Shown here piece by piece: positions 10,428 to 21,058 of a stretch of 64,000 bases of DNA. Source of the DNA: Coccinella septempunctata. Lineage: Eukaryota; Arthropoda; Insecta; Coleoptera; Coccinellidae. How positions within the stretch are numbered: position 1 is the first letter of the stretch; each line of letters opens with the position of its first letter. The translations under genes were made by a program, and so were the position numbers. The DNA is taken from assembly GCF_907165205.1 (NCBI RefSeq), contig NC_058195.1, positions 24,262,936-24,326,935 on the forward strand, in the 5' to 3' direction. The notes under the pieces were generated by a model. The model worked only from the letters and a program-made list of their open reading frames with translations, had not been told where the DNA came from and did no database searches.

Positions 10428-10825
10428 AATGGTACGAAACAGGGTAAATGCTATAATATCGGAGCTGAAACGAGAGTACTGGGAAAAGTTTCCAATCGAA
10501 ATGCAACACGATCTTTATGGAGGTCAATGAAGGGTATGGAATCTGATAAGGTCGAGGAAAAAACAAACCACAGAACATATCACGGCTAAAATCTCACAGA
10601 ATGAATGGACAAACCACTTTAAGAACCAATATGCAGATGACCAGGATGATACCCCTATTACAGAACAAGACACCGATACTTTCGCAATCAGCGAGGAAGA
10701 GATTTATACAGCAATTTCAAGGTTGAAAAATAGAAAGTCTCCGGGACCGGACAATATCAGCAATGAAATGATTAAGTATGGTGGCAACATACTGGTAAAG
10801 GAGCTGACAGCATTGTTCAACCAAA

Positions 10826-10976
10826 GGCGGATCGGCCACCGAATGCGAAGTTGAGCGAAGCTGTGCTTTTTCAATGCTAAATCACGAGCTGCGTCACTCG
10901 ATTCGTTTCTTGTCGATTATATTAGTACTGAAAATGCTCAGCTTCGCGCAACTCCGCATTCGGTGGCCGATCCGCC
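10826..10976. mobile_element. TTAA-type palindromic MITE, copy 1
   Basis: About 151 bp with long inverted ends (GGCGGATCGGCCACCGAATG). It interrupts the RTE RT between the codons for FNQ and MMASGTEP. Same family as copies at 11859 and 28013. Only a partial TAA remains as target duplication. Confidence 0.8.
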
Positions 10977-11858
10977 TAATGATGGCTTCGGGGACAGAAC
11001 CCCGCGAGTGGAAAGCAGCATAACCATCCGCATTCATAAGAAAGGAGAGAAGAAGGATCCAAATAACTACCGAGGTATATGCCTCCTCAGCATTCATAAT
11101 GAAACTCCTAATGAGGATATTAACACAGTACCTCTCGCGAAGTATAAAAGTGAGCGAAGAGCAACAGAGATTCAGACATAACAGATCCACAAAAGGTGCA
11201 ATATTCTTACTAAGACAAATTATAGAAAAATCCATGGAGTACGCATTTTACCAGCAGAACGAGTCAACAAAAAAGTGATACAAATAGTTAAGGAGCTTAA
11301 CTCACTAAACCGTACAAGAATACAACACAGCAACACACTCACAGATGAAATTCCAATAAAAACAGGAATTAGATAGGGTGACAGTTTAAGTCTAATGCTC
11401 TTCAATCATGTCTAGACCACATAATAAATGAAGTAAAAACTGCAGGAAGAGGATACACAATGGGAAACGGCGAGTTCGAATTTTATGCTACGTAGATGAT
11501 ATTGTCCTTATAACGGAAGATCAAGACAATCTGCAGCGAATGCTTCTCAGGCTTAATCAACTGGCAGAACAGTTCAATATGAAGATATCCATCCCCAAGT
11601 CGAAGTCTATGACAATAAGCAAAGAACCAATTCGCTGCAAATCGGTTATAGACGGTAAAGTGATAGAACAAGTTATGAACTTCAACTATCTAGGAATTGT
11701 AGCGTCGAGTAGCAGAAACATCCACCAGGAAACACTCATACAAGCCAATAAGGCCGCCAGAATATCCGGATATTTGCGCGACGTTATATGGCGCAATAGA
11801 TTCATGTCCACCTCCAGCAAAGTACGTGTATACAAAAAAGCGGTACTCCCCATATTAA

Positions 11859-11999
11859 GGGTGACCGGCCACTGAATGCGAAGTTGAGCTTTTTCAATGC
11901 TAATATAATTGAGAAGCTACGAATCGAGTGACGCAGCTCGTCATTCAGCATTGAAAACGCTCAGCTTCGCACAACTTCGCATTCGGTGGCCGGTCACCC
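11859..11999. mobile_element. TTAA-type palindromic MITE, copy 2
   Basis: A 141-bp palindromic element starting GGGTGACCGGCCAC, flanked by TTAA at 11855-11858 and 12000-12003. Removing it plus one TTAA restores the RTE frame across PILTYAAETRAD, which proves the target duplication. TTAA targets are typical of piggyBac-group transposases. It has no coding capacity. Confidence 0.9.
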
Positions 12000-12574
12000 T
12001 TAACATATGCAGCCGAAACGAGAGCGGATACAAGCAGGAGAAAACAACTCCTCCGAACAACAGAGATGAAAACACTCAGATCAATAGCTGGAGTAACCCT
12101 CTGGGACAGAAAACGGAGCTACATGTGATCAGATAACAGATGTAGTCAGATGGGTTCGGAGGAGAAGACGAGAGTGGAAGGCACATGTCGATAGAATGGG
12201 GGAAGGTCGGCTAGCTAAAAAAGCATTCAAGGAAAAGCCAACTATCAGAAGATCAACAGGCAGACCTCCTAAGAGATGGGCTGATTCGTGAACATTAACA
12301 TCCCAAGATCGTGACTCCTAAATTAGAGAATACAGGGCAAGCCCTAAATTAAGTGGAAGAAGAAGTTTTCTATCTAGGAAACGAAGCGAGTAAATTGGCG
12401 TGAGCGCCACCTGGGAGTTCAATTGTGTTACTAAAATACTGAGAATGGTTAAAATATTAAGTGGAGGGTCATTTGCAGAAACATAATTCGACTTTTGTAA
12501 AATTTGAAGAAACATAGCGATTTTGTTTTGATTCTCCTACTGCTCGTCATTTATTCAGCTCGTTCTAGTCGCTC

Positions 12575-12860
12575 ATTATATATATTGACGAATATCTTAG
12601 GTGGACTCATCACATAGACATATTGAGTAAAAAATTGAATTCATCATATTATGCAAAAAACCGAGTTGAAAATCATTTTTCAACTGAATATTTGCTTAAT
12701 TTATACTATTGTTTGGTTTACAGTCATATTGCATATAATGTTTTACTTTGGGGAAATTCCACTGATGCAGATAGAATTTTTGTTGCTTAGAAGAGGGTCC
12801 TGCGCTTGATCTTCGGTATAGACTCGAGGTCCTCATGCAGGCCTCTCTATCATTGTTATG
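12575..12860 (+). pseudogene. LINE fragment, RT thumb region (outer element, left part)
   Basis: Translates as RT connection/thumb: WTHHIDILSKKLNSSYYA, VYSHIAYNVLLWGNSTDADR, RVLRLIFGIDSRSSCRPLY, with one stop. This is APE-type LINE sequence of the Jockey/CR1 group. It is colinear with the fragment at 16594-17059, which continues ILTVPCIYVYKSL. The two are probably halves of one LINE split by the element between them. Confidence 0.7.
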
Positions 12861-13879
12861 ATGGCCGCCAATGAGCTAGCTGTACGCGAGTTAAATTTAC
12901 TCACAAAGAGCAAATTAATAGAAATAATATTATCGAAGAAGTTACCTAATGATATTAAGGTTAGTGAATCTACAAGAAGTCAAATTGAGTCTGTTTTTTG
13001 TTAATCTCAATTAAAAACCGATGAAACAAGCAAGGACGATATAACCTATAAGTTACTTCGCACCGAGAGTGACCTCAAGTGTGCAAATTTTGAGATCGAA
13101 TGCCAAAAGCGGTTGATTTCTGAAATGGAAAGATCAATAAGTAATCAACAAATAACGATTGTTTCTCAGGATAATTTAATTAAGTCATCCAAGGAAAATA
13201 AGAACATCAAAATATGCGACATTGCCAGTCTTCCCGCAAATTCTCAAAGTTTCAAGAAGAAACAAGTGGAAATTGTTGATCCTTCAGATAATGTGGACCG
13301 GTCTGGCAACTCACGAAATGATATGTCAGTGAAGAACGATATTATCAATCTCCCAGATGAAAATTCGATATTAATAATGAATGAAGTTTACGCAGAGCAC
13401 GAGCATGTTTACAAACAACAGGATGACATTTCAGGACATAAACGAACGAATTCTTCCAGTATTTCAGGAAAGGTAGATGAAAATAATTATGCAACAGTCA
13501 CGAAGAACGAATGGACAAGGGTAAATGAGAGACGCAAGCGAAAATCTCAAAAAAGTACGGTTTGCACAGGCCTGAATGCTCCAAAGCCAGGAAACAAACC
13601 AATGATTACTGGTGCAATTCTACCTTGGTAGAATTGCAGGAAACATTTCAGAGAGCGAAGTCTCAGAATATCTTGAAAATTTAGGAGTCAATGGTATTAT
13701 TGTTAAGAAGTTAAACACTGTGGGATCAAATTCAGCTTTTAGTTTAGGCGCCCCGAATGATGAAATTTTCAAGTCATTGAATGATACAGATTTCTGGCCG
13801 ACTGGTGCTATAATCAGACCTTTTAGTTTTCAAAATTTTTTTCAGAAGAGGGACCAAAATGTAAACAAGTTAAATTAAG
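12861..13879 (+). pseudogene. LINE ORF1 (inner element), broken
   Basis: Starts ATG GCC GCC at 12861. It has one in-frame stop near 13003 and a frameshift near 13620. The middle is predicted coiled coil and Lys/Glu/Asn-rich. The end (GRIAGNISESEVSEYLENLG ... DFWPTGAIIRPF) resembles the RRM-like fold seen at the C-terminus of many LINE ORF1 proteins, which bind element RNA. It is followed directly by the endonuclease frame. Confidence 0.7.
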
Positions 13880-16499
13880 TATTCTCCATATTAATGTACA
13901 ATGTCTAAGTAATAAAATTGAACAGATTGAAACCTTAAATTTGGGTAATGATGCCTTATTGTTTAGTGAACATTGGTTGTCAAAAAATGAAATAGAGCAG
14001 GTTGGAATAAATAATTATAAAATAATTTCTCATTACTCCCGTAGTCATCATATGCATGGTGGTGTGGCAGCCGCTGTTAAGTTCTCAAGCGGGTTTTTTC
14101 GTACATAGAAATGACATGAGTTCAATGTCTGTGGAAAAGGAGATCGAGGTATGTGCTATACAGTCGAAAAAATTGAAGTTAATAATAGTAACAATGTATC
14201 GTAATCCAAAAGGTAATATTGAAACGTTTTTTGATGTGACGGCTAATGTGTTGGAGCGGGTTGATGTGTGTAATTGTGCTGTTTTTGTTTTGGGAGATTT
14301 TAATATAGACTTTTTAACAAACAGTCCAAACAGATCAGGAGCTGTTGATCTTTTCTCGGCTTATGGGCTCCGCCCCGTTATTAATACAGCGACTAGATGC
14401 AAGGCATGCTTAGACAATATCTTTACCAACGTTGATAACTGCTCGGGAGGTGTTGTTGATTTGGGATTCTCTGACCACAGTGCTGTAGAGACTAATTATG
14501 ATTCAGAATGCAATTTGAAAACTGCGAGTAAGATTACAGTGTGTCAACCTATCACTCAGCACTCAGCAGGGATTATATATGCTCAAATTCTTATTTCGTG
14601 ATATATGTTGGGATTTCATTGATTGTGAGGATATCAGTATTGATGAAAAATTCGAAATGTTCATTACACTGTTGAAAAACTGTGTAGATTTGGCATTTTC
14701 ACAAAAGAGATATAAACATTCTGTTGATACGTTGCCAATTTCATGGTTCAATGATGGTTTGAAAAAAATGAGGTCATTGTTACAGTTTTATAGGGAAATA
14801 GCAACAATTGATAGGTCACCAAAAGTTAAAAATATTTATAAAGATTATCAGAAGCTATATCGAGCTGAACTTAAAAAAGCTAAAAAGGAATATAATGATA
14901 ATTATCTCCAGAAACAAAACTACTGTCCTAAAGCGATTTGGAACTTAGTGCGAAATAGTACTAACTTATCGAATAAACGGGATAAGAGTGATAGCCGGCT
15001 TTCTCCTGATGAACTCAATGATTTTTTCATCAAGGTGCCTGAAAAGATTATAAACAATATTCCGCCGACTCAGAAATCTTCTTCGGATTTCATTCGTGAA
15101 TACAGTTCTGGGAGACCCAAAAAGGGTGCCCATTTTGCTTTTTCCCCTGTATCTGAGGTCAAAATAAGAGATATAATTATGTCACTCAAAAATAAAAGTA
15201 GTCGAGACTTTCATGGATTCAGCAGTAAAATGATCAAAAGTTTAGTCAATGAAATAATTAATTCGTTGACAAAATTGGTCAATTATTGTATAAGAGATAA
15301 CATCTTTCCAAAGATACTCAAATTTGCCAGAGTAGTTCCTGTGCATAAGAAAGGTCCAGATGACACCGTAGACAATTATAGACCTGTATCCGTTATATCA
15401 ATCTTCTCGAAAGTTTTGGAAAAAGTTTTTGTGACCTGAGCAAGGCTTTCGATTGTCTTTCACGAAAACAGCTTCTGGAAAAATTGAAATTTTATAAGAT
15501 TGATCAAAGTGCGATTCTTCTGATCGAGTCCTTCCTCACAGACCGAAAACAGTGTGTAGAGCATGGAGGTTATATGTCTAAAATGTGTGATGTTAAGTGT
15601 GGTGTTCCCCAGGGATCAGTTCTTGGGCCCCTTCTCTTTATTATTTACATAAATGACCTTCCAAACAGTGACCACGAAGCTGACTACATCATTTTTGCCG
15701 GCGACACAACGGTATTAAAAAAGGCTAAATCCATCGAACTTCTTATGGATAAAATGAATATTTCGTTCTCTGTAGTTTCAGACTGGTTTCACAGCAATCA
15801 GCTCCAGTTGAATGTAGATAAGACAAAGTTTATGTATTTTTCAATGAGAGATATGGACGGAATAGATACAGAGGGTTCGGTTAGGTTCCTGGGTGTTAAC
15901 ATTGATAGTAAATTATCTTGGAGCTCTCACGTAGATAACGTCTGTCTCAGTGTATCGTCTTATATTTATGCATTGAGGACCTTGGCTGGAGTGGTATCTA
16001 GTAGGGTATTGTGTAGTGTTTATCATGCATTTATAGGATCAAAGGCGTCATACGGAATTTTGTGTTGGGGCCATGATCCTAACGTAAAGCGACTATTTGG
16101 TTTACAGAGAAGAGCTATCAGGGTAATGAGTCAACTTGGTTACAGAGATGACTGTAGAAATGCTTTCAGAGAAGAAAAATTCTCACACTCCCGTGTTTGT
16201 ATATATTTCAATGTTTGTTATATGTGAGGTCTCATATGGGTGAATATAGGACAAACCAAGAAGTTCATGATCATTGTACACGTCAAAGAGGGCAGATATA
16301 TACCGACTTCCACAGGATCAATAAAGTAAAATGTGGGGTAACGTATTACGGGCCGAAATTTTTTAATAGGCTACCCACTACAGTAAAGATCGCTACATTA
16401 GGGAAGTTTAAAATTATGGTGAAAGAGTATTTACTGCGAAAATGCTTTTACTCAATAGAGGAATACCTTTCTTGTGATTTTTCTGATTTTCAGAAGTAA
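13879..16499 (+). pseudogene. LINE ORF2 (APE endonuclease and RT, inner element), broken
   Basis: Endonuclease pieces: LHINVQCLSNKIEQIETL and FSEHWLS (13.88-14.05 kb), then YRNPKGNIETFFD, VLGDFNIDF, LDNIFTN and GFSDHSAV (to 14.5 kb), with frameshifts between. RT pieces: VVPVHKKGPDDTVDNYRPVS, then a deletion jumping from KVLEKVF to DLSKAFD near 15436, then GVPQGSVLGPLLFIIYINDLP. The catalytic box reads FAGDTT where FADD or YADD is expected, so one catalytic Asp is lost. The C-terminus ends at 16499, followed by a short 3' UTR and (TTA)n. Clearly dead. Confidence 0.85.
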
Positions 16500-16568
16500 T
16501 ATATTTTTTCGTTCATTTTTTGTTGACGTATGTAAGCATCGTTAGTATGTATTAGCACGAATAAACTA

Positions 16569-16593
16569 TTATTATTATTATTATTATTATTAT
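16569..16593 (+). repeat. (TTA)n tail of the inner LINE
   Basis: A TTA run ending the inner LINE, 3' of aataaact. It marks the insertion boundary with the outer LINE. Confidence 0.8.
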
Positions 16594-17059
16594 ATAGTTA
16601 ATAGAATTTTGACAGTCCCTTGTATTTATGTTTATAAGTCATTGCTCTTGATCAAGCAAAATTTAAGAACTCTAGAAAAGTTGTACAGTCGTCACTCTTA
16701 TACAACGCGAAATGACAAAATTCTGTCTTTGCCTAAGCATCGAACGACGAAATTCGAACATTTACCTACTTACCAAGGTATTAAAATGTACAACAAATTA
16801 CCCGAATGTTTTAAAGATATGAATCTTGTTTGTTTCAAGAGGGAGACTAAATACATGTTGTGTAAAGAAGGCTATTATAGCCTAAATGAATATATGGATG
16901 ATCATTTGTAATTTGATTTCAATTAGTTTTTTTTTTCTTTATCTTTCAGATCAGAACATGTTACTATGTTTTACTATTTTACTATTTTTTCCTATTGTTT
17001 TTTGACTTGTTTCATACATTTAATGTCTACGGGGATGAATAAAGCTTATTATTATGACT
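16594..17059 (+). pseudogene. LINE C-terminus and tail (outer element, right part)
   Basis: Open stretch 16609-16911 encodes ILTVPCIYVYKSLLLIKQN, SYTTRNDKILSLPKHRT, IKMYNKLPECFKD and a final YYSLNEYM. This is the usual C-terminus of Jockey/CR1-type ORF2. A gaataaagcttattattatg tail follows at about 17035-17055. It is colinear with 12575-12860. Confidence 0.75.
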
Positions 17060-17393
17060 TCAGCCTTGCAGCTTTCACCCTCCTCTCCAGATGAAAATTC
17101 ACTTATCCCAGATATCTCAGATATCAAAAGGATTAAGCTCTGTTGGAGCCCTTTCCAGGTTTTCGGGCTCGTGGTGGTGGTCGGGTCCGGGTCGCTTCTC
17201 GGCTCCCTGTCGCCGCACAGTGGGGCAAGATTATTTACGTATTCAGCATATATTTCCCAATGAATTTATATAATTTTATAGTAGGATACTAAAATTGCGA
17301 ATATTATGGATCGTAAATGGTTATAATTCTTTGTCTATGATGGAATATGATTGATAGATGTTATGTCAAATTGAAGGAACTTAATTTATTTCA
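17060..17393. other. Unassigned; short GC-rich patch
   Basis: No gene recognised. 17150-17225 is GC-rich (ggtggtcgggtccgggtcgc), unlike the surroundings, and may be a fragment of an untranslated LINE end. The rest is AT-rich. Confidence 0.4.
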
Positions 17394-17506
17394 CAAGTCG
17401 TTGTTAGTCAACGTGTAGCATCTGCCGCGGACGGTTGTTCTTGCGACGCTCTGCATAATCGGTATTTTATATCAGTAAAGTGCTCCAACAATTAACAGTC
17501 GTCACC

Positions 17507-18913
17507 ATGGATTCGACAAGCGACGGCGATTACACGGAAATGGAGATAGACGACAATGGTACATGGAAGAAGGTACGCCATAAAAGGAGAAAAAACAGGA
17601 ATCCTAACTCTCCAACATTGCGTAGCCCTAAGAAAAAAACAACTCCATCTGCACCTGAGTCAGCATCGGCGACACCAGCGACAATCTATCGCATAGACTA
17701 TGAAAAAACACCCGATGGGAATTCCGAAGATGGCACATGTGTGCGTACGAATCTCCCACATACACAACAAACAGAAAAAACAAATAAACAAAACAGGCAA
17801 GCTCGAAACATGAACACTGACAATGATATAAGAGGCAATCAAACATCTGCGAAACCAAATACAATGCACAAAACATTCAAAAATTTATTCCATATGAATA
17901 CACTACCCAACACAACTAGAATACAAATTGCGAACGCTTGGATAAAAATACTACCCGACAACACAGATATAATAACACCAACAAGGCAAGGATTCCTAAT
18001 CAAATCTGACAATACAAGAGTCAATTTAATTAAAGCTATGGAACACCTCAAAAAGGATGGAATCATAACGAATTTTACAGAAACAATGGGAAATACAACA
18101 CATAATCCAATAAGAAGATCCTCTGAATCGTACTCTGCTGTAATTTCACATGTAGAGATAGAAATTGAAGAACAAGAAATTGCTACGTTATTGACCAAAA
18201 ACCAAATAAAATATCGTTACTGCAAGAGGATCATCTCAAAAAAAACAAACCGGCCCTCACTGTTCATTAGAATGATAACAGGAGATATTACATCTTACGA
18301 GAGACTCATTAATGAAGGGATTTATTACAAATGCAGGCACTATGTAGTAAAACCCAGTTATCCACCAGACCCTATTCCCATACCCTGCACTAGATGCTCA
18401 CAGTTCACACATACAACCGAGGACTGTAAGGAACCAATTAAATGCAACAAATGTGGAGGGAATCATAGAGACAACCAATGCGAAACGAACTTACCACAAA
18501 AATGTAATGCATGCAATTCAACAGACCACGTTGCATGGTCAACAAAATGTCCCAAACGACCACTAAAACCTATAGATGGGATACCTAACGTGAAAATAAG
18601 GTCAATCAACAAAAAAAGCTCAGAAATGGACAAAGACAAAACCGAAACGAGTAGAATTCACAAAAGCATCACAATACACGATTACATAATTGAAACATAT
18701 ATAAATAAAATTAACAAACCTAAGAACTCCGATAGACAAGCACTCATTCAGAAACTGCAGAAGCGATTCATGGAAACATATAGAATAAATACTATCCCAA
18801 CCTTCGTAGGGAACCGTCTCTATGTGCTTATGTTCGACATGAATAAAGAGCCCAGATCAATTGACACTGAACCCTCAGAAGGGGTACAACTCCATCAAGC
18901 TATCAATGATTAA
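17507..18913 (+). CDS. Jockey ORF1, gag-like zinc-knuckle protein
   Basis: 468 residues from an ATG in good Kozak context (caccATGG). The N-terminal 120 residues are polar and basic. The middle is the PRE-type region found before knuckles in Jockey gags (IEEQEIATLLTKNQIKYRYC). Three knuckles follow at about 18388-18560: CX2CX4HX4C (CTRC), CX2CX3HX4C (CNKC) and CX2CX4HX6C (CNAC). The protein should bind element RNA and form the RNP. The stop TAA at 18911-18913 overlaps the ORF2 ATG at 18906, pointing to coupled translation. No frame damage seen. Confidence 0.92.
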   Translation: MDSTSDGDYTEMEIDDNGTWKKVRHKRRKNRNPNSPTLRSPKKKTTPSAPESASATPATIYRIDYEKTPDGNSEDGTCVRTNLPHTQQTEKTNKQNRQARNMNTDNDIRGNQTSAKPNTMHKTFKNLFHMNTLPNTTRIQIANAWIKILPDNTDIITPTRQGFLIKSDNTRVNLIKAMEHLKKDGIITNFTETMGNTTHNPIRRSSESYSAVISHVEIEIEEQEIATLLTKNQIKYRYCKRIISKKTNRPSLFIRMITGDITSYERLINEGIYYKCRHYVVKPSYPPDPIPIPCTRCSQFTHTTEDCKEPIKCNKCGGNHRDNQCETNLPQKCNACNSTDHVAWSTKCPKRPLKPIDGIPNVKIRSINKKSSEMDKDKTETSRIHKSITIHDYIIETYINKINKPKNSDRQALIQKLQKRFMETYRINTIPTFVGNRLYVLMFDMNKEPRSIDTEPSEGVQLHQAIND

Positions 18914-21058
18914 GGCAGTCTATTGTAATATAAACAGTATCAATAACAAAAAAGAGTTGATACGCCATTATATAGAAAACAACAACATAAACTGTGCAAT
19001 GTTTGTAGAAACCAAGACAAGAGAAAACAGCAACTTTCACTACAGAGATTGGAGAACGATATTTAAACACGGAAGTGTTTTGAATCAAAACATCCGGGGA
19101 GGAGCACTAGTAATGGCTGAAAAAATGGTTCAAATAGGAAAAAGCAACCCACCACATCTGAATAATGCTTGGAACGATGTTTTACATTTCACCATCCCCT
19201 TCAAAGACGATAAAATTCACATATTCTTGATTTACATGCACCACTCTAGTCGGCTGATCGAAGAGAACCTGCTCATTAAAGCATCTCAGTACAAACATTG
19301 CATCATTTTGGGAGACTTCAATATAAATACTCGAAGAAAGGTACAGCTAAACAACTTTCTCAGAAACTCTGACTTCACCATACTGGAGACCCCTCCAACA
19401 TTCTTAATGCAAAACAACCCAGACTCTACACCTGACATGATATTGTGCACAAGAAATATTAAGCATAACATCCTAAGAATTAAGCTCACTCCTGACTTAG
19501 GCTCGAATCATCTGGCGATTGAGTTCACAATAGATACTAAAAAAAATCCCTTGAAATACCCTCAAGAAACCAAATTTATATTTGAAAAATGCAACACAGA
19601 GGAAGTCAACAAACAAGTAATGGAAGAAATAAACCTAGAAGCAGAAGTCACACCAGCATATATTACACTGTTTCATAGTACACTGGCAAGAATAATAAAA
19701 CACCAAACCCCAATTTGGAAGAAGAAGTATTATAGTCAAACACTTCCTCCATACATTATTAAACTAATCAGGGTTAAAAAACAACTATATCGGGAGTACA
19801 GTATCAATAAGGATTCAAACCTGAAAACAAAGTTCAACAATCTCAATAAAGACATCCAAAAGCTAATCAACAACTACAGATCCCACAAATACCTACAAGC
19901 ATGTAAGGAAATTGAAGATCAGAAAGGACGAACATACTGGAGAACAATTAAGCAATTATCTAAATACACAACCCACAACTTAAGTAACCCTATACAAGCT
20001 AACGGAAAAACTACGACAAACGACAGAGAGATTACAGAAGCCTTTGCAAAACACTTCCAAAATATCTACAGGAAAACTATTAACAGAGATTTCGATGAAG
20101 ACCACAAAAAAACAGTAGAGTACTGGTACCAACACAGCTTTCCTTGCACAGAAACAGAAGCTAACATAGAACCTATAACAGAAGAAGAATATTATAAAGC
20201 TCTAAACCACGGAAAAAACACAGCCCCCGGTTACGATAACTTGCCCAGGAGAATATTGAGGAAATTGGATCCTAGTATTCACCATACAATAATAAAAATA
20301 TACAACTTCTGCATCCAAAACTCTTACTTTCCCAACGAATGGAAGAAAGGCATTCTAATTACCATTCCAAAGGCTAAAACGGACCACTCTAAGCTAGAGA
20401 ATTATCGACCCATCACATTGCTATCTGTACTGGGAAAAACGTTTGAGAAAATTCTATCAGAGAGGATTCGTACTAAGCTAGGAGAAGCTGTTCCACCATA
20501 CCAGTTTGGATTCAAAACCAAAAATTCAACCACTCACCCTTTACTAATCCTAACATCAAACATACAGTGCAACAAGAAAAAGGGAACAAAGTCGGCAGCC
20601 CTTTTCATGGACATACAAAAAGCCTTCGATAGTGTCTGGCATGTCGGACTTATATTCAAACTGTTCCACCTTCATTGTCCAATCTATCTGCTGAAAATAG
20701 TTAATCAATTTTTAGTAGAGAGAACTATTCAGGTTCGTGTAAAAAACGAAATTTCAGAGCAGTTCACACCACAACAAGGTCTCCCACAAGGCTCAACTCT
20801 CTCTCCATTGCTATACAACTTATACTGTCATGACATTTACAATCACAACAACCAAAGAGAACATCGAATCAACGAACAAGCTTACATATTACAATTTGCC
20901 GATGATACAGCTTTAATTACTCATGATAAAACAATTGACAAATGCATGGATAAATTACAAGAACTCACAGACGTCACTGTAGCATGGATGAGGCGTTGGA
21001 GAATACAGCCAAATCCAAATAAATCAAAATTAATAATTTTCAACCATAAAATCAATGC
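18906..21058 (+). CDS. Jockey ORF2 part 1: APE endonuclease and RT
   Basis: Starts at ATG 18906 (MIKAVYCNINSINNKKEL). The endonuclease shows the first-strand Asn, FVETKT, ILGDFNINTR, PDMILCT and GSNHLAIEF. The RT shows GKNTAPGYDNLP, IPKAKTDHSKLENYRPITLL, YQFGFKTKNSTTHPL, FMDIQKAFDSVWH, LPQGSTLSPLLYNLY and LQFADDTALITH (catalytic FADD). The frame is cut after I-N-A codons by the RTE at 21059 and resumes at 24094. The frame continues past 21058 by chance through RTE tail sequence. Endonuclease and RT would carry out target-primed reverse transcription. Confidence 0.92.
21053..21058 (+). repeat. RTE target-site duplication, left
   Basis: CAATGC, repeated at 24088-24093. Joining the flanks over one copy restores the Jockey ORF2 frame. 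Confidence 0.9.

Larger units (their letters stand above)
10428..12366 (+). pseudogene. RTE-clade LINE, 5'-truncated and decayed
   Basis: Relative of the intact RTE at 21.1-24.0 kb. In order it shows ELKREYWEKFPIEMQHDLYG, NRKSPGPDNISNEMIKYGG, EWK..., HKKGEKKDPNNYRGI, KTGIR*GDSLS, the RT core with YVDD mutated by stops, ISIPKSKSMTISKEPIRCK, NFNYLGIVASS, and a GRPPKRWAD end near 12270. The tail is GAAGAAG at 12352-12366, the same type as the intact copy. Several stops and frameshifts, plus two MITEs inside (10826 and 11859), make it non-functional. The 5' endonuclease domain is absent. Confidence 0.85.

Noticed and set aside
14563..14751. Antisense frames over LINE coding regions (here and throughout)
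   Set aside because: Shadows of LINE ORFs on the opposite strand with no independent support.
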